Assembly: GCF_028596025.1 (NCBI RefSeq)
Contig: NZ_CP117167.1
Location: 5,828,001-5,892,000, forward strand
Length of the DNA stretch: 64,000 bases
Source of the DNA: Mucilaginibacter jinjuensis
Lineage (GTDB): Bacteria > Bacteroidota > Bacteroidia > Sphingobacteriales > Sphingobacteriaceae
Direction of reading: 5' to 3'
The notes under the pieces were generated by a model. That model saw nothing but the letters and a program-made list of their open reading frames with translations, had not been told where the DNA came from and did no database searches. The translations under genes and the position numbers were made by a program. The number at the start of each line of letters is the position of its first letter. Position 1 is the stretch's first letter. This document shows, piece after piece, positions 1 to 6,805 of the stretch.

Positions 1-1032
1 AGCGAATTTAATGCCTGCTTTTTCCAGAGCTGCCGGGTTGGTTGGGGCCAGCTCCCAGTCTTTCAATTGCTCGTAAGAAATGCTGCGGGCATCCAATGGA
101 TCTTCCACATCAAAAGGCTGGGCAAAAGTAAGCGGGATAATAAAGCTGCTGCCTGTTGCTTTTATAGCAGCAATGTTCTGGTATTCTTTACCATCAGATT
201 TAATGATGTATTGTTTACCGAATTCTTTAGCAATTTTATCGGCACGCAAAACACTCTGCATATCTGTTACCTCAAAAACCTGAGGTAATGCCTGTGTACG
301 GTTAAACTCATTTAAAGAGATGTTATACTCTGTTTTTTGAGTTTTGTACCATGCAGCATCCAGGTAAGTTTGGCGGATTAAAGCAATAGTACCCATTAGT
401 GATGATGGGTAGTTGGTAGCAGCAGTACCCTTGCTGAAAGAGTAGTTAGCTGTTGCCTGATCGTTAATAAAAACGAGGTTGTCGCGCTCGTCGCTCAGTG
501 CAACAACAGCCGATGTACCACGGGCAATACCATCGCGAATTAATGCGTTAACCGCAGCAAAACCATTACGTTTTAATTCTTCGGCAGCTGTAGCGTTAAC
601 GTGGAAAATAGTTTTAGCGTTTACATCCGGGCGGATGGCTTCGTTCCAGCCGAAAGCGCCTGGTTTGGTAGATACCGGAACCGATACACGCGGGCCGCCA
701 AAGTTAAAGGCAGCAGTTTGGCGGGGGGCTTCGGGCATACCGTAGCTGCTGTAAGCATCAACCAGACCGGGATAAATGTATTTGCCTTTCAAATCTACTG
801 TTACGTAGCCTTTAGGTACGGCTATACCTGCACCAACGGCCTCAATCACCCTGTCTTTTACCAGCAAGGTAGCGTTGGTTAATGTTTGCTCTCCATTAAC
901 CACAATAGTGGCATTGGTAAAAGCGTATTGCCCCGGCCTAACATCCCATGCACCATTAACCGGAAAGGTTTCTTGCGCGCGGGTGAGTTGAACGACCAAA
1001 AGAGCAAAACAGAAAAGTAAAATTTTTTTCAT
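1..1032 (-). CDS. secreted amidohydrolase-like protein (3' end outside window)
   Basis: The reading frame is open from an ATG at 1032 to the left edge, so only the first 344 residues are visible. It begins with a signal peptide (residues 1-19, ending TRA-QE). A beta-rich amidohydrolase N-terminus follows, with NATIVVNGEQTLTNATLLVKD and then KYIYPGLVDAYSSYG near residue 95. In active members of this family the strand after PGL(V/I)D carries an HxH metal-binding pair; here the positions read AYSSYG, so the pair is missing. Such degenerate copies often sit beside an intact amidohydrolase in Bacteroidota, which would lie left of this window. The family is fairly sure, activity is doubtful and the substrate is unknown. 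A peptidase- or imidazolonepropionase-related hydrolase is an alternative reading. Confidence 0.75.
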   Translation of the reverse strand, partial: MKKILLFCFALLVVQLTRAQETFPVNGAWDVRPGQYAFTNATIVVNGEQTLTNATLLVKDRVIEAVGAGIAVPKGYVTVDLKGKYIYPGLVDAYSSYGMPEAPRQTAAFNFGGPRVSVPVSTKPGAFGWNEAIRPDVNAKTIFHVNATAAEELKRNGFAAVNALIRDGIARGTSAVVALSDERDNLVFINDQATANYSFSKGTAATNYPSSLMGTIALIRQTYLDAAWYKTQKTEYNISLNEFNRTQALPQVFEVTDMQSVLRADKIAKEFGKQYIIKSDGKEYQNIAAIKATGSSFIIPLTFAQPFDVEDPLDARSISYEQLKDWELAPTNPAALEKAGIKFA

Positions 1033-1191
1033 TTGCAATTTGTTTGTTTAGTTAAGTTTAATCGCTCTAAATTATTTAACATTTCGCTCAAACTATCATA
1101 ATATTACCTTGATAATACATTTGTTACACGCTAATTTTAGATTTTAGCCCTTCAATTTTATTGTATCTTCGCAAAAACTAATTTAAAAAGC

Positions 1192-1638
1192 ATGAACGCC
1201 TATACTATTTTTAAGTATATCCACTCTGGGTTAAGGTTTATCGTTGTAATCCTGTTATTATGGGCCATCATCCAGTCGTTAGCTGGTTGGTTTGGTAAAA
1301 AAAGTTACACAGAAGGCAACCGCAAGGTTAATTTATTTGCTATGATCTCGGCACACACTCAATTGTTGTTCGGTATCGTGCTTTATTTTTTAAGCCCGTT
1401 TGTACAGTTTGGTGCCAACACTATGAAAGATGCCACCACCCGTTACTGGACGGTTGAACACATCAGTATGATGATCATCGCTTTGGTGGTTATTACCATC
1501 GGCCATGCTAAATCGAAACGAGCTAACACCCCTGAGGCTAAGCACAAAACGATTGCAATTTTCTATATAATAGCGGTTATTATTGTTGTAGTGGCACTTT
1601 CTGCCGGGCACGTACCTTTGCTGGGAATGTCGGCCTAA
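1192..1638 (+). CDS. small four-helix integral membrane protein
   Basis: A 148-residue protein with four hydrophobic segments: about residues 13-33, 50-70, 85-103 and 123-142. Short polar loops join them (KKSYTEGNRK, KSKRANTPEAKHK). His residues lie in or next to helices (H11, the AHTQ motif near 54, EHIS near 90, GHAK near 104, AGHV near 139), the sort of pattern seen in cytochrome b561-like or haem-handling small membrane proteins; that link is inference. It stands alone, divergent from the amidohydrolase, with a weak TATCTTCG box 25 nt upstream. The trp leader region begins right after its stop. Confidence 0.75.
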   Translation: MNAYTIFKYIHSGLRFIVVILLLWAIIQSLAGWFGKKSYTEGNRKVNLFAMISAHTQLLFGIVLYFLSPFVQFGANTMKDATTRYWTVEHISMMIIALVVITIGHAKSKRANTPEAKHKTIAIFYIIAVIIVVVALSAGHVPLLGMSA

Positions 1639-1666
1639 AGAATTTAACATTATTTTAACAAAATAA

Positions 1667-1697
1667 TTTGCACATTCAAATAAATATATAATATTTG
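1667..1697 (+). promoter_or_regulatory. predicted promoter of the trp leader
   Basis: TTTG at 1667-1670, a 19-nt spacer, then AATATTTG at 1690-1697. This fits the Bacteroidota housekeeping consensus TTTG-N19-TAnnTTTG apart from one base. Transcription would begin around 1702-1704, only a few nucleotides before the leader-peptide ATG at 1708, so the leader mRNA may have almost no 5' untranslated sequence. Confidence 0.55.
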
Positions 1698-1707
1698 TTT
1701 TCCCAAC

Positions 1708-1779
1708 ATGATCAAAATCACCTTCATAACCAAAAGCTGGTGGCACCGTAAAACTACGATAGCCGGAGGAGATTATTGA
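1708..1779 (+). CDS. trp operon leader peptide, 23 codons
   Basis: A 23-codon open frame from ATG 1708 to TGA 1777-1779, reading MIKITFITKSWWHRKTTIAG and then GDY. The two adjacent Trp codons (1738-1743) sit mid-peptide, followed 75 nt later by a strong terminator and then trpE. That is the layout of ribosome-mediated transcription attenuation: a ribosome stalled at Trp codons when charged tRNA-Trp is scarce favours an antiterminator. The segment GCCGG at 1762-1766, about seven codons after the Trp pair, can pair with CCGGC at 1817-1821 in the terminator's 5' arm and so could supply the antiterminator. Tandem Trp is rare by chance in 23 codons. Regulation is inferred from layout only. Confidence 0.7.
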   Translation: MIKITFITKSWWHRKTTIAGGDY

Positions 1780-1811
1780 TTAGACTTTACTAAACAATTG
1801 TAAACCTGATA

Positions 1812-1848
1812 TTAGCCCGGCAGCAACCTCTGCCGGGTTTTTTATTTT
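1812..1848 (+). terminator. trp attenuator terminator
   Basis: A perfect 8-bp G+C-rich stem, CCCGGCAG (1816-1823) with CTGCCGGG (1830-1837), a six-base loop and a run of six T then ATTTT. It lies between the Trp-rich leader peptide and the trpE start at 1872, so it would end transcription before the biosynthetic genes unless an alternative fold forms. Confidence 0.75.
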
Positions 1849-1871
1849 AAAATATTACGAAAAACATAAAA

Positions 1872-3281
1872 ATGAACAAGCACACCATACAAACAACTTA
1901 CAAAAAGCTACTGGCCGATACGACGACGCCTGTAAGCATCTTTTTAAGATTGCGCGATGTTTTCCCCAACTCGTTACTGCTGGAAAGCTCTGACTACCAC
2001 AGCCGCGAGAACAGCATGAGCTATGTTTGCTGCGAACCCATTGCAGGCCTCGTTTTAACCGACGGCCAACTTAAAAAGAAATACCCCAACGGTACACACG
2101 TTAACCTAGAAGCCGGGCAGTTTGACCTGGTGACCGAGGTGGATCAGTTTCTGAAAGATTTTGAAGTGAACGATCCGGGGTTGAAGATTATCTCGAACGG
2201 TTTATTCGGTTACTTTACCCATGAGGTAGTAGAGCACTTCGAAACCATCAAACTAAAAAAGGATGCGGATGATTACCGGAAGATCCCGACCATGCAGTAT
2301 CATATCTATAAGTACATTATCGCGATTGATCACTTTAAGAATGAGCTGTATATCTTCAACAACCAAACTGCGGATGATACTACAACCGATGGTTTAGAAA
2401 AACTGGAATATCTGATCAAGAATAAAAACTTCCCCGAATACCATTTCCAACTGAACGGTGAAGAAGAATCGAACCTAACCGACCAGCAGTTTATGGATAC
2501 GGTTGATAAGATGAAGCAGCATATCTTCCGCGGCGATGTGTTCCAGATTGTACCATCAAGAGCATTCTCCCGTCAGTTTTTGGGTGATGAATTTAACGTG
2601 TACCGCGCATTGCGTTCTATCAACCCATCACCTTACTTATTCTATTTTGATTATGGCGATTTCCGCATCTTCGGTTCATCGCCCGAGGCGCAGATCACTA
2701 TTAAAAATCGCGTAGCCAGCATCTACCCAATTGCCGGCACTTTTAAACGTACAGGCGATGACGAAAAAGATGCAGCCCTGGCCCGCAACCTGGAGAACGA
2801 TCCTAAAGAATCGGCGGAGCACGTTATGCTGGTTGATTTAGCCCGTAACGATTTAAGTCGCCATTGTACGCAGGTATCTGTTAAGGCGTTTAAAGAAGTG
2901 CAGTATTATTCGCACGTAATTCACCTGGTTTCGCACGTTACCGGCAGATTGCATGATGGCGTATCATCCTTCAAAATTGTGGCCGATACTTTCCCGGCAG
3001 GCACGTTGAGCGGTGCGCCAAAGTTCCGCGCGATGGAAATTATTGATGCCAACGAAAACATCAAACGCAGTTTTTACAGCGGTGCGATTGGCTTTATCGG
3101 TTTTAACGGCGACTTTAACCATGCCATCATGATCCGCTCGTTCTTAAGCAAAAACAACACGTTGCATTACCAGGCTGGTGCAGGCATCGTAGCAGATTCG
3201 GTACCGCAAATGGAGTTAAACGAAGTAGGTAATAAAATAGCTGCACTGCACAAAGCGTTGTTACTGGCAGAAGAACTATAG
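1872..3281 (+). CDS. trpE: anthranilate synthase component I
   Basis: Converts chorismate and an amino group to anthranilate, the first committed step of tryptophan synthesis, with TrpG supplying ammonia from glutamine. The 469 residues match the family. An N-terminal regulatory domain (about 1-170) is followed by the chorismate-binding domain (about 210-465). That domain carries GSSPEAQ near 268, PIAGTFKRTG near 286, the ENDPKESAEHVMLVDLARND block near 305-325, GTLSGAPKFRAME near 377 and GAGIVADS near 435. PabB is the main alternative; the Trp-codon leader upstream and trpG and trpC downstream argue for TrpE. It is the first enzyme gene after the attenuator. Confidence 0.95.
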   Translation: MNKHTIQTTYKKLLADTTTPVSIFLRLRDVFPNSLLLESSDYHSRENSMSYVCCEPIAGLVLTDGQLKKKYPNGTHVNLEAGQFDLVTEVDQFLKDFEVNDPGLKIISNGLFGYFTHEVVEHFETIKLKKDADDYRKIPTMQYHIYKYIIAIDHFKNELYIFNNQTADDTTTDGLEKLEYLIKNKNFPEYHFQLNGEEESNLTDQQFMDTVDKMKQHIFRGDVFQIVPSRAFSRQFLGDEFNVYRALRSINPSPYLFYFDYGDFRIFGSSPEAQITIKNRVASIYPIAGTFKRTGDDEKDAALARNLENDPKESAEHVMLVDLARNDLSRHCTQVSVKAFKEVQYYSHVIHLVSHVTGRLHDGVSSFKIVADTFPAGTLSGAPKFRAMEIIDANENIKRSFYSGAIGFIGFNGDFNHAIMIRSFLSKNNTLHYQAGAGIVADSVPQMELNEVGNKIAALHKALLLAEEL

Positions 3282-3326
3282 GACGGACAAAAGACTTTAG
3301 GATAAAGGACAAAAGACATTAAGAAA

Positions 3327-3944
3327 ATGGAAACTCAAAATACAACTACCAACTCCCCCTTCAGGGGGTCGGGGGGTAAAATTCTAATAATAGATAACTA
3401 CGATTCTTTCACCTACAACCTGGTGCATTTGGTTAACGAACTTGGCCTGGAGTGCGAGGTTTGGAGAAACGACCAGTTTAAGCTGGAAGACGTAGCACAG
3501 TTTGATAAGATCATCCTGTCGCCGGGGCCGGGTATACCCTCGGAAGCTGGTTTACTGCTGGATGTGATTAAAGAATATGCATCGAAGAAAAGTATCTTTG
3601 GCGTGTGCTTGGGCCAGCAGGCCATTGCCGAGGCTTTTGGCGGTACGCTGCACAATCTGAGCCGACCGATGCATGGCATTGCCACACCAATTAAGGTGGT
3701 TGATGCAAACGAAGAATTATTCATCGACCTGCCCGAACACATCAACGTTGGCCGTTACCACTCGTGGGTTGTTGCGCCAAAAGATTTGCCTTCGGATCTG
3801 GTAGTTACTGCAATCGACGAGAAAGATCAATCTATTATGGCACTGCGCCATAAGGATTATGATGTTCGCGGCGTACAGTTTCACCCGGAGTCTGTATTGA
3901 CGGAATACGGTAAGGAGATGATGAAGAACTGGTTAAAAGGATAA
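3327..3944 (+). CDS. trpG: anthranilate synthase component II (glutamine amidotransferase)
   Basis: Class I glutamine amidotransferase subunit that releases ammonia for TrpE. The catalytic triad is visible: Cys94 in FGVCLGQQ, and His186 and Glu188 in VQFHPESV. The oxyanion loop is SPGPGIPSEAG. The canonical N-terminus of the family (KILIIDNYDSFTYNLVHLV) begins only at residue 18. The first 17 residues, METQNTTTNSPFRGSGG, come largely from a palindromic CCCCCTTCAGGGGG-type repeat (3353-3378). No in-frame alternative start lies between the repeat and the core, so the repeat seems to be translated as a short tail. It is 45 bp behind trpE. Confidence 0.95.
   Translation: METQNTTTNSPFRGSGGKILIIDNYDSFTYNLVHLVNELGLECEVWRNDQFKLEDVAQFDKIILSPGPGIPSEAGLLLDVIKEYASKKSIFGVCLGQQAIAEAFGGTLHNLSRPMHGIATPIKVVDANEELFIDLPEHINVGRYHSWVVAPKDLPSDLVVTAIDEKDQSIMALRHKDYDVRGVQFHPESVLTEYGKEMMKNWLKG
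3353..3378. repeat. CCCCCTNNAGGGGG-family repeat inside trpG
   Basis: CCCCCTTCAGGGGG followed by TCGGGGGG, related to copies at 4837-4924, 6149-6179 and about 58163-58189. Here it lies in coding sequence and encodes SPFRGSGG at the TrpG N-terminus. Confidence 0.75.
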
Positions 3945-3953
3945 CCCCAATTA

Positions 3954-4040
3954 TGTCATTGCGAGGTACGAAGCAATCTCGTAGCTATGCAAATCGAATA
4001 TACTTGCGACGAGATTGCCACGCTATCGCTCGCAATGACA
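3954..4040. repeat. inverted repeat, GTCATTGCGAGGTACGAAGC family, copy 1
   Basis: An 87-bp element with ends TGTCATTGCGAG and CTCGCAATGACA, lying in the gap between trpG and trpC. The inner arm GAAGCAATCTCGT is answered by ACGAGATTGCCACGC, so the element can fold into a long hairpin. Other copies lie at 9851-9936 and 20960-21056. It interrupts an operon and could alter expression of trpC. Confidence 0.8.
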
Positions 4041-4052
4041 AGCTAATTAGTT

Positions 4053-4835
4053 ATGACCATACTTGATAAAATAGTCGCTCATAAAAAAACTGAGGTAGAA
4101 GTTGCTAAGGCACTACGCTCTTATAAAGAACTGGAAGAGTCGTCGTTGTTTACACGCCAGCCCTATTCATTAAACCAGTTTCTGCTCGACCCTATGCGGA
4201 CGGGTATTATTGCTGAGTTTAAACGCAAATCGCCCTCAAAAGGGGTTATTAACGATAAGGTAAAAGTTGAAGATGTAACTACCGGCTATAACACTGCGGG
4301 CGCATCTGCTCTATCCATCTTAACCGATCATGATTTCTTTATGGGTCATGAGGATGATCTGATGGCTGCACGCCAGGTAAATAGCATCCCGTTATTGCGC
4401 AAGGATTTTATGATCGATGAATACCAGATCATCGAAGCCAAAGCTATCGGTGCAGATATTATTTTGCTGATTGCCGCGATATTAACGCCGGTGCAGATTA
4501 AGCAATATGCCGAATTGGCCAAAAGCTTAGGATTAAGCGTGTTACTCGAGGTACATAACCTCGAAGAATTGCAGCGCAGTATTGATCCTAACCTGAGCGC
4601 AATAGGTGTAAACAACCGCAACCTGGCCGATTTTACAGTTTCGGTAGAAACCTCGTTTCAACTAGCCGAGCATATCCCGGAAGAATTTACCAAGGTATCT
4701 GAAAGCGCCATCAGCAACACACAGGTGATTAAAGAATTAAAACAGGCCGGATATAATGGTTTTTTAATTGGCGAGAATTTCATGAAGCAAGAAAATCCGG
4801 GCGAGGCAATGGCTGAGTTTGTGAAAGGACTATAA
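4053..4835 (+). CDS. trpC: indole-3-glycerol phosphate synthase
   Basis: Closes the pyrrole ring of carboxyphenylaminodeoxyribulose phosphate to give indole-3-glycerol phosphate in tryptophan synthesis. A 260-residue TIM barrel with the expected motifs: IAEFKRKSPSKG near 50 (catalytic Glu and Lys), SILTDHDFFMGHEDDL near 90, LLRKDFMIDEYQIIEA near 113, LLEVHNLEEL near 162, IGVNNRNL near 182, SESAIS near 215 and FLIGENFM near 237. The start ATG at 4053 gives the usual N-terminus MTILDKIVAHK. A palindromic repeat separates it from trpG. trpD, trpF, trpB and trpA do not follow; the next gene is hflX. Confidence 0.95.
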   Translation: MTILDKIVAHKKTEVEVAKALRSYKELEESSLFTRQPYSLNQFLLDPMRTGIIAEFKRKSPSKGVINDKVKVEDVTTGYNTAGASALSILTDHDFFMGHEDDLMAARQVNSIPLLRKDFMIDEYQIIEAKAIGADIILLIAAILTPVQIKQYAELAKSLGLSVLLEVHNLEELQRSIDPNLSAIGVNNRNLADFTVSVETSFQLAEHIPEEFTKVSESAISNTQVIKELKQAGYNGFLIGENFMKQENPGEAMAEFVKGL

Positions 4836-4836
4836 A

Positions 4837-4924
4837 AGCCCCCCAGCCCCCTAAAGGGGGAGCAGGAACATGACAAAGTTGCCGCCGTACTGATTTTATT
4901 CCCCCTTTAGGGGGTTAGGGGGCA
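4837..4924. repeat. paired inverted copies of the CCCCCTAAAGGGGG repeat
   Basis: The left arm, from GCCCCCCAG through CCCCTAAAGGGGGA (about 4838-4861), is mirrored by the right arm TCCCCCTTTAGGGGG through TTAGGGGGC (about 4899-4922), flanking a 37-bp centre. This makes a small MITE-like palindromic unit immediately after the trpC stop codon. It may act as the end of the trp transcript, though no T-run follows. Confidence 0.75.
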
Positions 4925-4965
4925 TAGTTAGGCTTTTTGGCATTTCTATTGTTATATTTATATTA

Positions 4966-6150
4966 ATGAAGCAAAAATTTTATGATACTGCTGTGAAGCA
5001 GGAAAAAGCTGTGTTGGTGGGTGTAGTTACACCCAATGTAACCGACGAGCAGCAGAAAGAATACTTAGAAGAGCTGCAATTTTTGGTGGAGACCGCCGGT
5101 GGAGAGACCGTGAAGTGGTTTACCCAAAAACTGCAAAGGCCAGAGCGTGCCACATTTGTAGGTACCGGTAAGCTGGAAGAAATAAAAGAATACGTTGTTG
5201 CCGAAGAGATTGATATGGTGGTTTTTGATGACGAGCTTTCGCCATCGCAGCTGCGTAATATTGAACGCGAACTCGGTGTTAAAATACTGGATCGTAATAA
5301 CTTAATCCTCGACATATTTGCAGGTCGCGCACAAACGGCGCAGGCAAAATCGCAGGTGGAACTGGCCCAGCTACAATATTTACTGCCACGATTAACCCGT
5401 TTATGGACCCACTTGGAGCGCCAAAAAGGTGGTATCGGTATGCGTGGACCGGGTGAGTCGCAGATTGAGACGGACAGACGTTTGATCCTGAACAAGATCT
5501 CTTTGTTGAAGGATAAACTGAAGTTGATAGACCGGCAGAACGAAACGCAGCGTAAAAACCGTAACCAGATGGTGCGTGTGGCATTGGTAGGTTATACCAA
5601 CGTTGGTAAATCAACCATCATGAACATGATCTCCAAATCTGATGTGTTTGCCGAGAATAAGCTGTTCGCAACATTGGATACTACAGTGCGTAAAGTGGTA
5701 ATTGAGAATTTACCTTTCCTGCTTTCAGACACGGTTGGATTTATTCGCAAATTACCTCACCATTTGGTAGAGTGCTTTAAATCTACCCTGGATGAAGTTC
5801 GCGAAGCTGATATTTTAGTGCACGTGGTGGATGTTTCGCATCCTAACTTTGAAGACCAGATCCGCACGGTAAACGAAACTTTGAAAGAGCTTGGCGCGAT
5901 AGATAAGCAGATGATCACCGTTTTCAACAAGATAGATGCTTATCAACCCATCCAAGTCCACCCAGAGGATGATGCACATGTGTTAACACTCGAAGAGTTT
6001 AAAAACAGCTGGATGGCTAATAATAACAGCCCGGCTATATTTATCTCGGCTTTGAAAAAAGAAAATGTAGATGAATTCAGAAAATTATTGTACGATCATA
6101 TCCTGGCGATACATAGCGTGAGGTATCCTTACGATCACTTGCTCTATTAG
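4966..6150 (+). CDS. hflX: ribosome-associated GTPase HflX
   Basis: A GTPase that binds the 50S subunit and splits stalled or stressed ribosomes. The 394 residues contain the N-terminal HflX nucleotide-binding domain (GTGKLEEI near 55, VFDDELSPSQLRNIE near 84, LDIFAGRAQT near 112), the glycine-rich linker GGIGMRGPGESQIETDRR near 155-172, and the G domain with G1 GYTNVGKST near 209, G3 DTVGF near 255 and G4 NKID near 321. The start at ATG 4966 follows the repeat pair. The stop merges with another CCCCCTAAAGGGGG copy, and a hairpin terminator follows. Confidence 0.95.
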   Translation: MKQKFYDTAVKQEKAVLVGVVTPNVTDEQQKEYLEELQFLVETAGGETVKWFTQKLQRPERATFVGTGKLEEIKEYVVAEEIDMVVFDDELSPSQLRNIERELGVKILDRNNLILDIFAGRAQTAQAKSQVELAQLQYLLPRLTRLWTHLERQKGGIGMRGPGESQIETDRRLILNKISLLKDKLKLIDRQNETQRKNRNQMVRVALVGYTNVGKSTIMNMISKSDVFAENKLFATLDTTVRKVVIENLPFLLSDTVGFIRKLPHHLVECFKSTLDEVREADILVHVVDVSHPNFEDQIRTVNETLKELGAIDKQMITVFNKIDAYQPIQVHPEDDAHVLTLEEFKNSWMANNNSPAIFISALKKENVDEFRKLLYDHILAIHSVRYPYDHLLY

Positions 6151-6209
6151 CCCCCCGGCCCCCTAAAGGGGGAGTAGGAGAATCAAGAGTCGAGAATCGG
6201 GAATCAAGA
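6149..6209. repeat. CCCCCTAAAGGGGG repeat joined to an ATCAAGA-type repeat
   Basis: GCCCCCCGGCCCCCTAAAGG and following GGGA (to about 6179) overlaps the hflX stop. It runs into AGAGTCGAGAATCGGGAATC (to about 6209). The second part resembles sequences at about 9955-10012, 16138-16172 and inside mqnB at 22262-22352, so two repeat families abut here. Confidence 0.65.
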
Positions 6210-6220
6210 CAATTTAAAAG

Positions 6221-6260
6221 GAGAAAGGCGATTGTGATACGATCGCCTTTCTCTGTTTTA
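6221..6260 (+). terminator. hflX terminator
   Basis: A perfect 12-bp stem, GAGAAAGGCGAT (6221-6232) with ATCGCCTTTCTC (6242-6253), then TGTTTTAT. It ends the plus-strand hflX transcript. Confidence 0.7.
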
Positions 6261-6278
6261 TAAACTCTTCTAACAAAA

Positions 6279-6308
6279 AACGCAGCACCAAAAAATCGGT
6301 ACTGCGTT
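6279..6308 (-). terminator. terminator of the small Pro/His-rich gene
   Basis: The stem AACGCAG (6279-6285) with CTGCGTT (6302-6308) is extended by ACC/GGT. Read on the minus strand it is followed by a T-run. It lies 24 bp after the stop of the 83-residue gene. Confidence 0.6.
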
Positions 6309-6332
6309 AAAAAAATAAATCACAATTATCTT

Positions 6333-6584
6333 TTACAAGCGTGGGCCTGGCGGATGAGGCGGCGGCGGTGGCAAGTGTATGCGTAATGTACTATGGTGGC
6401 GAGGTGCGTAATGATGCCTCACATAACGACGATGAAAACGTGGCGCCGGCGGCCTTGGCGGCGGTGGGGGCAACTGAAAAGTTGCTGCAGTGCTTGCCGA
6501 TACTTCCTTAACAGAAGCAGCCTCCGCAAAGCTAATGCTCATGGCGGTTAAGGCGGTGGCTATAATTATTTTATTGAACTTCAT
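6333..6584 (-). CDS. small secreted proline- and histidine-rich protein
   Basis: An 83-residue protein with a clear signal peptide (MKFNKIIIATALTAMSISFAEA, cleavage near 22) and a mature part made of two polyproline blocks (QLPPPPPRPPAPR near 37 and HLPPPPPHPPGPRL at the end). These enclose a His/Arg/Tyr-rich middle (RRYVRHHYAPRHHS). I know no family for it. The composition suggests an envelope-exposed metal- or polyanion-binding peptide, which is inference only. It has its own terminator and no operon partner. Confidence 0.65.
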   Translation of the reverse strand: MKFNKIIIATALTAMSISFAEAASVKEVSASTAATFQLPPPPPRPPAPRFHRRYVRHHYAPRHHSTLRIHLPPPPPHPPGPRL

Positions 6585-6664
6585 GATCTGTACTAATACT
6601 ATATGTATTTAGTACTATAACGTTATTTCGAAGTTTTGGTTTTGCGTTGCGGAGAAAAGATAAT

Positions 6665-6801
6665 GGACGGAAGGACAAAGGACACTTTATAAAGATTAAG
6701 GATTTGGGGACAAAGGAATAAAGATTGCTGAGCAACAGACTACTTTTCGTCGTTCTGTCCTTTTCAAGTCTTTTCTCTTTTCTCCTAAAATCCTTCCGTC
6801 C
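6665..6801. repeat. MITE-like element with 11-bp terminal inverted repeats
   Basis: GGACGGAAGGA at 6665-6675 is an exact inverted match to TCCTTCCGTCC at 6791-6801. The interior is rich in AAGGACAAAGGAC-type words on one side and their complements on the other. It fills the gap between the 83-residue gene and the esterase. Related GGACAAAAGAC words occur at 3280-3325 between trpE and trpG. Confidence 0.6.
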
Positions 6802-6805
6802 CTAA

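Noticed and set aside
1872..3281. pabB instead of trpE
   Set aside because: The Trp-codon leader directly upstream and trpG and trpC downstream make tryptophan synthesis the better reading.
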